Source of the DNA: Methylomonas sp. LL1
GTDB taxonomy: Bacteria > Pseudomonadota > Gammaproteobacteria > Methylococcales > Methylomonadaceae
Direction: 5' to 3'
Length of the DNA stretch: 64,000 nt
NCBI RefSeq assembly: GCF_015711015.1
Contig: NZ_CP064653.1
Coordinates: 4,402,001 to 4,466,000, forward strand
Below the pieces are notes generated by a model, which was not told the DNA's origin, made no database searches, and was given only the letters and a program-made list of their open reading frames with translations. This document shows positions 38,030-47,041 of the stretch, piece after piece. The first letter of the stretch is position 1. The number at the start of each line of letters is the position of its first letter. The position numbers and the translations under genes were made by a program.

Positions 38030-38842
38030 TTATTGCCAACTACCGTCAGATATCCGGCAGGCGGTTCTTGTCGAGCCATCGAGTAAACGACCGCTTTGAG
38101 TCAACTGGTAACTAAATTCGCGGCACCAGTTGCCGTCGGGATTCTGGAAACTACGTAACGGGACGATACGGTATTGGTTCGTGCCGTTGTTCCAGTCGAT
38201 TGGCCGTTGATCATATCCGTACTCCAGCGATTGGCTAAAACAAAAACGATCCCCGTCATCCATGCTTTGCCCGATTTGATTGCCCAGCATTTGATTAACC
38301 ATCGCACCGGCAATGGCTCCCATCATGGAATTACCGCCTCCTACCATAGTGCCTATGGCGCTACCTATCGCGTTTCCCATATTAGGTCCGCTGTTATAAG
38401 CCGACTGTGGGCGATTACAGCGTCCCTGGCCAATGCCATAGGTGTCGGCACCGTAACGGGAGCTGTAACGAGTATCGTATCCTCCCCAATAGCGATTGTT
38501 AGACCGAGTGCCTCGGTCGTAATCACCAGGATGTTCTTTTTTATATTCCTTTTGCATTTCCTTATGATCTTTTCGCTCCTCGCGCTGCATTTCTTCTTGA
38601 TGCTTGCGAGTTTCCCGCTCCATTTCCTCCCAGTGTTTGCGTTCTTCGCGATCGATCTCTTCCTGATGTTTTTGTTCCTCGCGCTGCATTTCTTGATACT
38701 TTTTTTGCGCTTCACGTTGATGCTCCTGGAAGTCTTTTCTGGCCTCCCAGTCATCCTTATTGGGAGGATCGGCAAGACAGGGCGAACTCATAAGAGCGGT
38801 GGCTAAAATGACTTTAAAACCAGTGATGAATTGGATATTCAT
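38030..38842 (-). CDS. Exported protein with 11-residue repeats and glycine zipper
   Basis: 270 residues. A signal peptide (MNIQFITGFKVILATALMSSPCLA) is followed by five exact 11-residue repeats at 43-97 of the form REERKHWEEME, encoded by five 33-base units (38552-38716). They predict a right-handed hendecad coiled coil. A Tyr/Arg-rich linker and a glycine-zipper segment (GNAIGSAIGTMVGGG, MMGAIAGAMVNQML) then lead to a C-terminal domain with two or three Cys like that of 17-kDa surface antigens. It is probably an envelope protein; its function is unknown. Confidence 0.72.
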   Translation of the reverse strand: MNIQFITGFKVILATALMSSPCLADPPNKDDWEARKDFQEHQREAQKKYQEMQREEQKHQEEIDREERKHWEEMERETRKHQEEMQREERKDHKEMQKEYKKEHPGDYDRGTRSNNRYWGGYDTRYSSRYGADTYGIGQGRCNRPQSAYNSGPNMGNAIGSAIGTMVGGGNSMMGAIAGAMVNQMLGNQIGQSMDDGDRFCFSQSLEYGYDQRPIDWNNGTNQYRIVPLRSFQNPDGNWCREFSYQLTQSGRLLDGSTRTACRISDGSWQ

Positions 38843-39117
38843 AATACTCCCTCGTTTTATATTTTTTAAAAAACTGCCGATGGCGGCTTATGCCGTAAAA
38901 CGCAGATCAAAACACGAAAAAATGCATCAGCATCATAAGTTCCGCACATTACCTGTAATCGGACAAGGTTTCTATTTATCTGAATGATTGTCTGCTGTTT
39001 TGCGGAAGCAGCAGTTCGCAACTGACGATATTGGGCTTCCGATTTAGCGGGAGAGACGAACGTGAAATGTCAGAGGCTCCGATTGGTTGCAAGTTGGCTT
39101 TCCCTTGTTCCATCCGC

Positions 39118-39360
39118 TCAACCCAAATGGGCGGCGATTTCATCGGGCGTTAAAATCTTGCCCTGGCTGACCACCTCATCGTTGACGACCAAGGCCGGAG
39201 TTGCCATTACTCCCCGCTCGACGATTTGCATCATGTCGGTGATATGTACTACTTCAGCGGTGAGATTTCGCGAGGCAACCGCTTCCCGTGCGTTGGCTTC
39301 CATCTGCTGGCATTTCTTGCAACCCATTCCAAGAATCTCGATTTTCACTGTGTCGGTCAT
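39118..39360 (-). CDS. Small thioredoxin-fold disulfide protein
   Basis: 80 residues. The motif GMGCKKC gives a redox-active CxxC, and VMATPALVVNDEVVSQGK supplies the cis-Pro, matching the thioredoxin_3 / redox-active disulfide protein 2 family. These are frequent neighbours of COG0701 permeases. AGGAAA precedes ATG 39360. It is transcribed with the ars genes, and may help shuttle electrons to an arsenate reductase or the permease. Confidence 0.85.
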   Translation of the reverse strand: MTDTVKIEILGMGCKKCQQMEANAREAVASRNLTAEVVHITDMMQIVERGVMATPALVVNDEVVSQGKILTPDEIAAHLG

Positions 39361-39437
39361 GGCATATTTCCTGTGGTTGGTAAAAAACATTCTGTCGGGT
39401 GGTCGCGTTTTAATGCACTCTCGAGTGTCGTTGCAAC

Positions 39438-39896
39438 TTATCGGATGCCTGGCGCTTTGGCGATGGCCACGAAGTTTCCTTCAAAATTGCCCGCCGGCTG
39501 CCCCTCGTAGTCAAGGATAGCTGAAATCGCAATTCGGGCGCGGCCTCTACGGGAGAGCGTGCGCATGAAAACATCCCACGCTTCCGGCTGCTTGATGAAC
39601 GAACGCGCCGTAAATGTGCCATGAATCGGCCGTTCATAGCTCATGGTATTGTTTTGAATCACGATGCCACTGGTGATACCTGCGCTTTTCAGGCGAACAT
39701 GCACCAGTGACCATGCCGCCAGGGTTGCTACTGCCGAGGCGCTGCCACCGAACACGGATTCGGTGTGATTGATGTTGGGCGCCAACGGTGCGCTCAGAAT
39801 AACCCTTTCTTGGTTTGCTTCGAATACGCTGACCTGCATGGCTTTTGACAGCGGGATATGGTCATGTAGATACTGCTCAAGTGTTTGCGGATTCAC
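39438..39896 (-). CDS. YiiD-type thioesterase-like protein
   Basis: 152 residues of a hot-dog-like fold: APLAPNINHTESVFGGSASAVATLAAW and the GRARIAISAIL segment resemble the putative thioesterase domain of YiiD. GTG 39896 has AGGA 8 bases upstream; the frame extends another 15 codons upstream, overlapping the methyltransferase gene. The methyltransferase stop is 4 bases before this GTG, consistent with co-transcription. Its substrate is unknown. Confidence 0.75.
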   Translation of the reverse strand: MNPQTLEQYLHDHIPLSKAMQVSVFEANQERVILSAPLAPNINHTESVFGGSASAVATLAAWSLVHVRLKSAGITSGIVIQNNTMSYERPIHGTFTARSFIKQPEAWDVFMRTLSRRGRARIAISAILDYEGQPAGNFEGNFVAIAKAPGIR

Positions 39897-39900
39897 GGGC

Positions 39901-40719
39901 TCATTCCTTCGTGGCGATTGCGTAAATGACGTTGGTCTCAATCGCTGTCACTCGCTCTTCAAAAAGACGGGACAAGTTGCCTTGGCGCACACGCTTGAAA
40001 GTATCCGGGGCCAGTTGCTCAAGCGTGCCTCGATAGCCGCTGCCCATCGCGATCTTCCACCAATCTTCCGGCTCGTTCAAAGGATGTGTGCCAGATTCGG
40101 CCAGGATATCGACAATTTGCACACCGGCTTCCGCCAGCATCTGCCTGAGACCGTCCGGTTCCGAGATGCGCTCCCATGGATTGAAGGCTCGGTGTAAATC
40201 CGGGCGTTCAAGATGGATGGCTTCCCAGAAGGCGCCGTTGGCCGGCTCGAACAGATTCGGTCCCCAGGTGGTGATGGCCAGCCGGCCGCCGGGTTTCACC
40301 ATGCGCCATAATTCCCTGACCGCCGCGTTCATGTCCGGCACGAAAAATATGCCGAACACGCAAACCACCGCGTCGAAGCTGTGATCGGGATAGCCCAAGG
40401 CCAGCATGTCGTCGACCCGGAATTCGATGTTGGTCATTCGCTGGGCTTCGGCCTTGGCTCTGGCCAGAGCTATCAGACGTTCGGCGAGATCGGCGGCCAC
40501 CACGTAGCCTTCCGCGCCAACCCTATCCGCCGCCGGTAGTGCCGAACCGCCGCTGCCGGAACAAACATCCAGCACCCGTTCGCCGCTTTTCAGTTCGAGT
40601 CGTTCGATAGTTCGCCGGCCAAAGCGATGCCAGAACGAGCTGACCGGATGGTCGAAGTGGTCGGCGGCGGCGTTGTAGGCCATCGCGGCTTTGGCATTGG
40701 CTTGCTGATGTAGGCTCAT
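39901..40719 (-). CDS. Class I SAM-dependent methyltransferase
   Basis: 272 residues. The SAM motif I is VLDVCSGSGGSAL, motif II AVVCVFGIFFV, and a later LWRMVKPGGRLAITTWG is typical of Methyltransf_11/UbiE-like enzymes. It lacks the conserved cysteines expected of the arsenite methyltransferase ArsM, so it should not be called arsM from position alone. GGGG stands 7 bases upstream. It lies 4 bases after acr3. Confidence 0.83.
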   Translation of the reverse strand: MSLHQQANAKAAMAYNAAADHFDHPVSSFWHRFGRRTIERLELKSGERVLDVCSGSGGSALPAADRVGAEGYVVAADLAERLIALARAKAEAQRMTNIEFRVDDMLALGYPDHSFDAVVCVFGIFFVPDMNAAVRELWRMVKPGGRLAITTWGPNLFEPANGAFWEAIHLERPDLHRAFNPWERISEPDGLRQMLAEAGVQIVDILAESGTHPLNEPEDWWKIAMGSGYRGTLEQLAPDTFKRVRQGNLSRLFEERVTAIETNVIYAIATKE

Positions 40720-40723
40720 TGGA

Positions 40724-41782
40724 TTACCCCACGGCGTAAATGCGTTTCCTGAAGAAAAACGCCGCGTTCACCAGTGCAATCATCACCGGCACCTCGATCA
40801 ACGGCCCGATCACTGCCGCAAACGCCGCGCCGCTGTTGATGCCGAAAACCGCAACGGCCACCGCAATCGCCAGCTCAAAATTGTTGCTGGCGGCAGTGAA
40901 TGCCAGTGTCGTGGTCTTGCCGTAATCGGCGCCGATGGCCTTGCCCATCAAGAAACTGACCAGAAACATCACCACAAAGTAAATCAACAGCGGTATCGCG
41001 ATGCGCACCACGTCCATCGGCAATTGCACGATCAGATCGCCTTTCAAGGAAAACATCACCACGATGGTGAACAGCAGGGCGATCAGCGTCAGCGGGCTGA
41101 TTCTGGGTACAAATTTTTGCTGATACCAGTCCTTGCCCTTGGCTTTGACCAACAGCAAGCGGGTCGTGAATCCGGCGATGAACGGAATACCCAGATAGAT
41201 GAACACGGTTTTGGCGATTTCGCCTATGGTGATGGCCACCAGGCTGCCTTGCAGCCCGAATAATGGCGGCAGCACGGTGATGAACAGCCAGGCGTAGACA
41301 CTGAAAAACAGCACCTGGAACACACTGTTGAAGGCCACCAATGCGGCGCAGTATTCGTTGTCGCCGCGCGCCAGTTCGTTCCAGACGATCACCATGGCGA
41401 TGCAGCGGGCCAGGCCGATCAGGATCAGGCCCGTCATGTATTCAGGATAATCGCGCAAAAAAACGATGGCCAGCACGAACATCAACACTGGGCCGATTAT
41501 CCAGTTTTGCAGCAGCGAAATACCCAGCACCCGCCAATTACGGAATACATCGCCCAGTTCTTCGTAATGCACCTTGGCCAGCGGTGGGTACATCATCAGG
41601 ATCAGGCCGATGGCGATCGGGATGTTGGTAGTGCCGACCGATACCGCGCGGTTGAAGTCGGTGACTTCGGTTGGAAATGCAAAACCGATGCCGACGCCGA
41701 TCGCCATGGCGATGAAAATCCATAACGTCAGGAATCGATCGAGAAAGGATAAGCGGGCATTGGGGCAGTTGGGCGTACTCAT
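40724..41782 (-). CDS. acr3: Acr3-type arsenite efflux pump
   Basis: 352 residues with ten membrane helices. The conserved Cys is in [16 protein letters not shown] and the carboxyl-half signature is [19 protein letters not shown]...[10 protein letters not shown]. Acr3 exports As(III) by proton motive force, and can be driven by ArsA ATPase, which is encoded upstream. AGGAGA precedes ATG 41782. Operon member. Confidence 0.93.
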   Translation of the reverse strand: MSTPNCPNARLSFLDRFLTLWIFIAMAIGVGIGFAFPTEVTDFNRAVSVGTTNIPIAIGLILMMYPPLAKVHYEELGDVFRNWRVLGISLLQNWIIGPVLMFVLAIVFLRDYPEYMTGLILIGLARCIAMVIVWNELARGDNEYCAALVAFNSVFQVLFFSVYAWLFITVLPPLFGLQGSLVAITIGEIAKTVFIYLGIPFIAGFTTRLLLVKAKGKDWYQQKFVPRISPLTLIALLFTIVVMFSLKGDLIVQLPMDVVRIAIPLLIYFVVMFLVSFLMGKAIGADYGKTTTLAFTAASNNFELAIAVAVAVFGINSGAAFAAVIGPLIEVPVMIALVNAAFFFRKRIYAVG

Positions 41783-41798
41783 TAAAGTCTCCTGATGG

Positions 41799-42242
41799 TT
41801 AACTTACCTGTTCGGGCGCAGAGGGTTTGCAGCAAGCCGAAGCTTGCTCCAGTTTTATGACTTGGTCTTCGCCGAACATAGGAATCGAACTCAAGGAATG
41901 GAAAGCCTCCCAGGGAATGCCTTGCGGATCGACGCTCCAGTATTTATCCGATTGCACGTAGCAACAGGCGGCTTGTTTTTGTTCGGTAACCGGCAAGGCG
42001 GCTGCGGCAAGACCGTGCTGTACGGCCTCCAGTTCATCGCTCGATTCGACCTGAATACCAAGATGATCCAGTCCCGGCTGGCGGCCGCGACTAGAGATGG
42101 CAAAGTTGACCCGCGGATCGTCCAGCAGCCATTTGGCGTAATCGGCTTCGAGAACCGTGGGCGTGCTCTGAAGCAGGGCACTGTAAAAATGAATGTTTTT
42201 CTCAAGGTCATCGACGGCGATGTGGATGTGTAGGCGTTTCAT
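41799..42242 (-). CDS. arsI: ArsI/CadI-type glyoxalase-fold protein
   Basis: 147 residues. One vicinal-oxygen-chelate domain ([38 protein letters not shown]) carries metal-ligand His and Glu positions. The Cys pair CCYVQ and the C-terminal ASACCKPS match the ArsI/CadI family, where ArsI is a C-As bond lyase degrading methylarsenite. Start ATG 42242 overlaps the arsC stop by 4 bases (ATGA); the frame upstream is not homologous. Activity as lyase is inferred from family and context. Confidence 0.85.
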   Translation of the reverse strand: MKRLHIHIAVDDLEKNIHFYSALLQSTPTVLEADYAKWLLDDPRVNFAISSRGRQPGLDHLGIQVESSDELEAVQHGLAAAALPVTEQKQAACCYVQSDKYWSVDPQGIPWEAFHSLSSIPMFGEDQVIKLEQASACCKPSAPEQVS

Positions 42243-42784
42243 GGCGATGGCTCCGGTTGGGCTAGGGTGAACGATGTAGTCTCGGTTTGTTGAGCCCGCG
42301 CGATGTCGTCGAGCCGGTAGTTCAGGGTGGCGGCATCCAGTTTGGCTAGCGATAAGCTGCAAAATAGTTCGATGCGCCGTTTCAACAAACAATAGGTGTC
42401 GAAAAACAGTTTTTGCATACGCTCTTCGCTGGCATACAGCATGGCCGGGTCTGCTATGTCCCAATGCGCCCGCACCGGTTGGCCTGGCCAGATTGGGCAG
42501 GCTTCGCCGGCGGCTTTGTCGCACACGGTAAACACAAAGTCAAAGCGCGGCGCGGCCTCGGTTGCGAATTCGTGCCAATGTTTGCTGCGCAATTCGCTGG
42601 TGTCGTGATGGAAGCTTTTCAGCAAACGGATGGCGAGTGGATGTACTTGGCCGATGGGTTGGCTGCCGGCGCTAAGGGCCCGAAATCGGCCGCCGCCGAT
42701 CTGATTCAGTATGGCTTCGGCCATGATGCTGCGCGCCGAGTTGCCGCTACAGACAAATAACACGATGTAGGTTTTTTCAGTCAT
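42239..42784 (-). CDS. arsC: Arsenate reductase, LMW-phosphatase type
   Basis: 181 residues. The LMW-PTP-like active site is CSGNSARS (CX5R), and the redox pair lies in FTVCDKAAGEACP. It reduces As(V) to As(III) using thioredoxin or glutaredoxin. A tail beyond about residue 135 is longer than in minimal ArsC. It overlaps arsI by 4 bases and follows arsA. A second arsC copy is present at 45207, so two isozymes sit in one operon. Confidence 0.92.
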   Translation of the reverse strand: MTEKTYIVLFVCSGNSARSIMAEAILNQIGGGRFRALSAGSQPIGQVHPLAIRLLKSFHHDTSELRSKHWHEFATEAAPRFDFVFTVCDKAAGEACPIWPGQPVRAHWDIADPAMLYASEERMQKLFFDTYCLLKRRIELFCSLSLAKLDAATLNYRLDDIARAQQTETTSFTLAQPEPSP

Positions 42785-42800
42785 GCTGCATCGGGGTGGG

Positions 42801-44555
42801 TCACGGCTTGCCGGCCAGTTTTGATAAACGCTCGACTCCCACCGGTTCTTCATGCATCAATGGCACCACGGCATAACGCTGGGCGTGTTGGTTGGCGACC
42901 GCTTCGATTTCGCGTAGCTCATTGGCGGCGCGTTGTCGCAGCAAGGGCGAATGCACGGTCGTGGCGGCAATGCTGTGGTTGATAATCCAGGCCCAGGGTT
43001 CGATGCCGGCCCGGAGCAAGTCGGCTTGCAGATTGGCGGCCTCCAGCACCGGGGTTGTTTCCGCCAACGTCGCAATCAAGACCTTGGTTTGCTTGGGGTC
43101 TTGCAATTGCATCATCGGCGTCAGGTAATCAGCGCCACTGGCCATTTGTCGCGACACTTCGCGGTGATAGGCGCCGGTGGCATCCAGCAGTAGCAAGGTA
43201 TGTCCGGTCGGTGCCGTGTCCATCACCACGAACTTGCTGCCGGCCTCGCGGATGATGCGTGAAAAGGCCTGGAACACGGCGATTTCCTCGGTGCAGGGCG
43301 AACGCAAATCTTCTTCCAGCAAGGCCCGGCCTTGATCGTCGAGCTTTGCGCCCCTGGTTTCCAGCACATGCCGGCGATAGTTCTCGGTTTCGACCCGTGG
43401 ATCGATCCGGCTGACGCTCAGGTTTTCCAGCGCGCCATCCAATGTTTCGCTCAAATGCGCGGCGGGATCGGAGGTGGATAGATGCACCGGCAGGCCACGC
43501 CGCGCCAAGTCAACGGCAATCGCGGCGGCCAACGTGGTTTTGCCGACGCCGCCCTTGCCCATCAGCATCAGCAGGCCATGACCGTCTTGGGCAATCTGAT
43601 CGACCAATTGGGCGAGATTGGGTTGTTCCAGTTCTATAGGCGAATCGACACGGGTTTGCTCTTGCGCGGGTGATTCCAGAAATAGCTGGCGTAGCGCGTC
43701 CAGCCCCACCAAATTGAACGGTTTCAGCATGACTTGATCGCGAGGCAGGCCTTGCAACACTTCCGGGATGGTTTGCAACGCGTTTTGTTCGCGTTGATAA
43801 ATGGCGGCGGCCAAGGGATCGTTGCCGGTTTCGCCATGAGGCAAAATACCGTTGATGACCAGGTGCTGCTTCCTCAGTCCAAGCCCGGCCAGTTCTTGAT
43901 GAGTGCGGGCGACTTCGCGCAAGGTGGCTTGCTGGGCGCGCGCCACCAGGATCAACCGCGTGCGGGTTTGGTCGGCCAGCGCGTCGACCGCCGATTTGTA
44001 TTGTTCGCGCTGTTTTTCCAGGCCGGCCAGCGGCCCCAGGCAGGAGGCGTCGCCTTTACCTTGTTCCAGAAAGCCGCTCCAGGCGCCGGGCAGTTGCAAC
44101 AGTCTTATGGTGTGGCCGGTCGGCGCGGTGTCGAACACGATGTGATCGTAAGCCGCGGTCAGCCCGCTATCGGTCAACAGTGCGGTGAATTCGTCAAACG
44201 CGGCAATCTCGGTGGTGCAGGCGCCGGACAATTGTTCTTCTATGCCTTTTACCACCGTTTCCGGCAGCAGGCCGCGCACCGGGCCGACGATGCGGTCGCG
44301 GTAGGCTTGCGCCGCCGCTTGCGGATCGATTTCCAGCGCCGCCAGGCCCGGCACGGCCGGAATGGCGGTAATCCGATTGCCGATGTTTATGCCGAATACC
44401 TGGCCCACGTTGGAAGCCGGATCGGTGCTGACCAACAATACTTGCCGGCCGCCACTGGCCAGTTGCATGACCGTGGCACAGGCGATCGAGGTCTTGCCAA
44501 CACCGCCCTTGCCGGTAAAAAACAGAAACTTGGGCGGGTTGATCAGAAATTCCAT
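42801..44555 (-). CDS. arsA: Arsenite-stimulated ATPase
   Basis: 584 residues with the duplicated architecture of ArsA: a P-loop GKGGVGKTS near residue 13-21 and GKGGVGKTT in the second half. The signal-transduction motif DTAPTGHT occurs in both halves. It energises efflux through the partner pump, here Acr3. ATG 44555 has GGAG 8 bases upstream; an in-frame extension upstream has no homology. It lies between arsD and the second arsC. Confidence 0.96.
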   Translation of the reverse strand: MEFLINPPKFLFFTGKGGVGKTSIACATVMQLASGGRQVLLVSTDPASNVGQVFGINIGNRITAIPAVPGLAALEIDPQAAAQAYRDRIVGPVRGLLPETVVKGIEEQLSGACTTEIAAFDEFTALLTDSGLTAAYDHIVFDTAPTGHTIRLLQLPGAWSGFLEQGKGDASCLGPLAGLEKQREQYKSAVDALADQTRTRLILVARAQQATLREVARTHQELAGLGLRKQHLVINGILPHGETGNDPLAAAIYQREQNALQTIPEVLQGLPRDQVMLKPFNLVGLDALRQLFLESPAQEQTRVDSPIELEQPNLAQLVDQIAQDGHGLLMLMGKGGVGKTTLAAAIAVDLARRGLPVHLSTSDPAAHLSETLDGALENLSVSRIDPRVETENYRRHVLETRGAKLDDQGRALLEEDLRSPCTEEIAVFQAFSRIIREAGSKFVVMDTAPTGHTLLLLDATGAYHREVSRQMASGADYLTPMMQLQDPKQTKVLIATLAETTPVLEAANLQADLLRAGIEPWAWIINHSIAATTVHSPLLRQRAANELREIEAVANQHAQRYAVVPLMHEEPVGVERLSKLAGKP

Positions 44556-44581
44556 GGTTGGGTCTCCGGCTTTAGTCAACA

Positions 44582-45190
44582 TTAACGGCAGCAACCGCCG
44601 CTTTCGGCCGGCTTCTCGGCGGACGAGACGCCGCAGCAAGCGGAAGCCGTGCTATCGGTCGAGGGTTTATCCAAGATGCGGCTGGCCAGTTCCAGCATGT
44701 TTTTGGCGGAGGCCTGTTTGACCATGTCGCCGATCTCGACCGCCTGCTGCATGGCTTGGTTGTCGACCCCGAGTTTGCGGGCTTTGTCGTAATGGAACTT
44801 GAAACAGGGCTCGCAGCCGGCGGCTATCGCCGCGCCCAGCGCGATCAATTCCACTACTTGTTCGCTTAGTTGAGACGATGCCGATGCGTTGATACCTGCC
44901 CAATGCGCCAGTTCGTCTCGGCTAGGATAACGGCCGGCCAGCATCAGCGCGCCGTCGACCAGAATTACGGGCAAGGCCTCCGCGCCGGAATTTTCCAGAA
45001 ATGTCTTGACTACCGGGCTTTCGGCAAACGCCATCGGTTGCTGGGCCAGGTTGAAGCGTTCCACGGTTGCCCCGTTTTGCTTGGCCCACTCCACATCGGC
45101 GGAAAAGTCGACCAATTGCTGGTCGACGTCCACGCCGCAGACACCGGTGCTGCAGCATAGGGCGGGGTCAAATATTTGTATCGTTGTCAT
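44582..45190 (-). CDS. arsD: ArsD metallochaperone fused to AhpD-like domain
   Basis: 202 residues. Residues 1-105 are an ArsD chaperone: FDPALCCSTGVCG gives the As(III)-binding cysteines and ELAHWAG ends the domain. Residues about 115-175 are an AhpD/carboxymuconolactone-decarboxylase-like module (GAAIAAGCEPCFKFHYDKARKLG, Cys-x2-Cys-x3-His). The tail has further Cys pairs (ACCG, GGCC). Classical ArsD is about 110-120 residues. AGGAG lies 7 bases upstream. Possibly a chaperone with a linked thiol-redox function. Confidence 0.88.
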   Translation of the reverse strand: MTTIQIFDPALCCSTGVCGVDVDQQLVDFSADVEWAKQNGATVERFNLAQQPMAFAESPVVKTFLENSGAEALPVILVDGALMLAGRYPSRDELAHWAGINASASSQLSEQVVELIALGAAIAAGCEPCFKFHYDKARKLGVDNQAMQQAVEIGDMVKQASAKNMLELASRILDKPSTDSTASACCGVSSAEKPAESGGCCR

Positions 45191-45206
45191 GACGGGACTC
45201 CTAAAA

Positions 45207-45686
45207 TTAAGGTAACAGGTTGCCGATGCGGTCCAATTCGACTTTCAAGCGCTCGCGGTCGTTGGCCAATTCGTTCAAGGGCAAGGCCAGAAAGGTTTCG
45301 ATGCGATGGCGCAAAATGGCGTAAGCGGTCTCGAAAGCTGCTTTGATTTCGGCTTCGCTGCCTTCTGCGTGCGCAGGGTCTTCCACGCCCCAATGAGCGC
45401 GCAACGCAGGGCCGAGGTAGGCGGGACATGTTTCGTTGGCTGCGTTGCCGCAAACACTGATAACAATATCCGGCGTCAAGGGCAGATCATTCCAGGATTT
45501 GCTGAAATAGCCCGAGGTCGATATACCTTTCTCTTCAAGCAAGGCCAATGCTCGGCTGTTCAGTCTGCCTAAAGGCTTGCTGCCGGCGCTGAGCGCATGC
45601 CAGCCTTCACGGGCCAGGTGGTTGAAAAGGGCTTCGCCCATCAGGGAGCGGCAGGAGTTACCGGTGCAAAGAAACAATACATTCAT
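45207..45686 (-). CDS. arsC: Arsenate reductase, LMW-phosphatase type (second copy)
   Basis: 159 residues. The catalytic loop is CTGNSCRS, and the second redox Cys pair is in SVCGNAANETCP, typical of thioredoxin-dependent ArsC. It starts at ATG 45686, with the arsR stop at 45689-45691 just before it, so the two are almost contiguous. It differs clearly from the ArsC at 42239, so the pair is not a recent duplication. Confidence 0.93.
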   Translation of the reverse strand: MNVLFLCTGNSCRSLMGEALFNHLAREGWHALSAGSKPLGRLNSRALALLEEKGISTSGYFSKSWNDLPLTPDIVISVCGNAANETCPAYLGPALRAHWGVEDPAHAEGSEAEIKAAFETAYAILRHRIETFLALPLNELANDRERLKVELDRIGNLLP

Positions 45687-45688
45687 AG

Positions 45689-46057
45689 TCAAGAGTCCGC
45701 TTGGGTGGATGAAGGAATGGGTTTGGTGTCGCAGCAGTCCGCTGTCGAATCTGATTCGAAACACTGCTGGGGATGGCCGGTGCAGCATTCGGCGGTCAGA
45801 TAAGCGATCAAATCCCGCATCAGGGTTAAATTGGCCCTATAGCGTTGGTAACGGCCCTCGGAGGTGACGTTGATCAGCCCGGAGTAGGTCATCGCCTTCA
45901 GATGAAAGGACAGATTGGTGGGCGGCAAGCCCAGTTGCGCGGCGATTTCGCCGGCGACCAAACCGTCGGGCGCGTTTTTGACCAGCAGCCGGTAAACGTC
46001 CAGCCTTACGCCGGAGGCCAGCGATTCGAAGATTGTTGTGGCAAGTTGAGTATCCAT
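45689..46057 (-). CDS. arsR: ArsR-family arsenic-responsive repressor
   Basis: 122 residues. A winged helix-turn-helix is visible (GLVAGEIAAQLGLPPTNLSFHLKAM). Cysteines are clustered near the C-terminus (AECCTGHPQQC and DCCDT), a different position from classical ArsR cysteines in the DNA-recognition helix, and probably bind As(III). It is the first gene of the operon and should repress it. ATG 46057 was chosen; a ribosome site is not obvious, so a leaderless or short-leader start is possible. Confidence 0.93.
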   Translation of the reverse strand: MDTQLATTIFESLASGVRLDVYRLLVKNAPDGLVAGEIAAQLGLPPTNLSFHLKAMTYSGLINVTSEGRYQRYRANLTLMRDLIAYLTAECCTGHPQQCFESDSTADCCDTKPIPSSTQADS

Positions 46058-46402
46058 TGGGCAACTATACAACAATTATTGAACTATTAAAACAATCGCG
46101 TGTTGTAAGGGGCCGCATCGTATTAGCTATGCTGATCGTCGGTTGCAGGCTATCTGCGGACATTCCCGCCATCGACATGGAACCAACTTGAACGACTGCT
46201 CCCAAGCAATAGGCACTCGTTCACGAATCGCACAATATTCCGGAAAGGCAAGATTTCGGAGAATTAGCGATCACCCTCGTATCCGCATTTGCGTGAAGCG
46301 TCCGTCGCCTGTGTAGCCGTTTTGCAAGGTGGGGTAGCGCACAGACGACTTTCACACTTCGGCGTAGATTTAAACGCTATCCTCTACCGGAAGTAAATCG
46401 CC
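46058..46402. other. Promoter-bearing intergenic region (arsR / DUF5610)
   Basis: An AT-rich stretch just upstream of arsR (46058-46100) contains the near-direct repeat AACTATAC and AACTATTA around a CAATTATTG core. It is a reasonable operator candidate for ArsR, but not proven. The remainder shows nothing clear. Confidence 0.4.
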
Positions 46403-47041
46403 ATGCTTGAAGAAGATGATTCATCAACGATTAATGCCCGCCTGCCAGATCCTCAGGTCTACACTGTGGTGTCCAGCGCCCGTTCGAACGAAGCACTGTC
46501 GGAAAATTCGGCGGTATCGACGTTAGCCAAGACAAAGAGCCAACAGAATGCCGCCATTGTCCAGGCATCGCTTGATGTGTCTATCCAGTCGAAAAACGAG
46601 CCACTTGCTTTGCTCCTGAAGACGGCGATCACCGGGATCAATGAATTGCTAAAATCAGAATTTGGCGTCGATGCTATTCAGGCCGCCGCCAGTCAGGACA
46701 ACACCCCCACCGGCACGGCGGGCCGCATTTTGTCGCTCTCGACTGGCTTTTTTGAGGCATTCAAGCGGAACCATTCAGACGAAAACCCTAACGACGTGTT
46801 GACCAAATTCATGGATACCATTCGCAGTGGGTTCGAGAAAGGTGCTAAAGAAGCCCAAGGAATCCTGAAGAGCTTGGGGGTTCTCGGCGGCGATATAGCC
46901 AGCAACATCGATAAGACCCTAGAACTGGTCCGGCAAGGCTATATCGACTTTGAAGACGCGCAACGTAGCAGTCTATTGCGCACCTCAAACGGGAGTCCGG
47001 CGGACCCTCAGGCAAAACCTGTCTCGACACAAATTCAATAA
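46403..47041 (+). CDS. DUF5610-like protein
   Basis: 212 residues, soluble. The central block NEPLALLLKTAITGINELL, then TAGRILSLSTGFFEAF and GILKSLGVLGGDIASNIDKTLELV is the layout I associate with DUF5610 proteins. A disordered Ser/Thr/Asn-rich N-terminus (about 50 residues) precedes it. GGAAG lies 9 bases before ATG 46403. The function of the family is unknown. It is a single-gene unit. Confidence 0.68.
   Translation: MLEEDDSSTINARLPDPQVYTVVSSARSNEALSENSAVSTLAKTKSQQNAAIVQASLDVSIQSKNEPLALLLKTAITGINELLKSEFGVDAIQAAASQDNTPTGTAGRILSLSTGFFEAFKRNHSDENPNDVLTKFMDTIRSGFEKGAKEAQGILKSLGVLGGDIASNIDKTLELVRQGYIDFEDAQRSSLLRTSNGSPADPQAKPVSTQIQ

Noticed and set aside
39901-40719. Methyltransferase as ArsM
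   Set aside because: The conserved cysteines of arsenite methyltransferases are absent despite the ars context.
43734-44585. 283-codon plus-strand frame across arsA
   Set aside because: Composition shadow of arsA in high-GC-wobble DNA; arsA has all motifs on the other strand.
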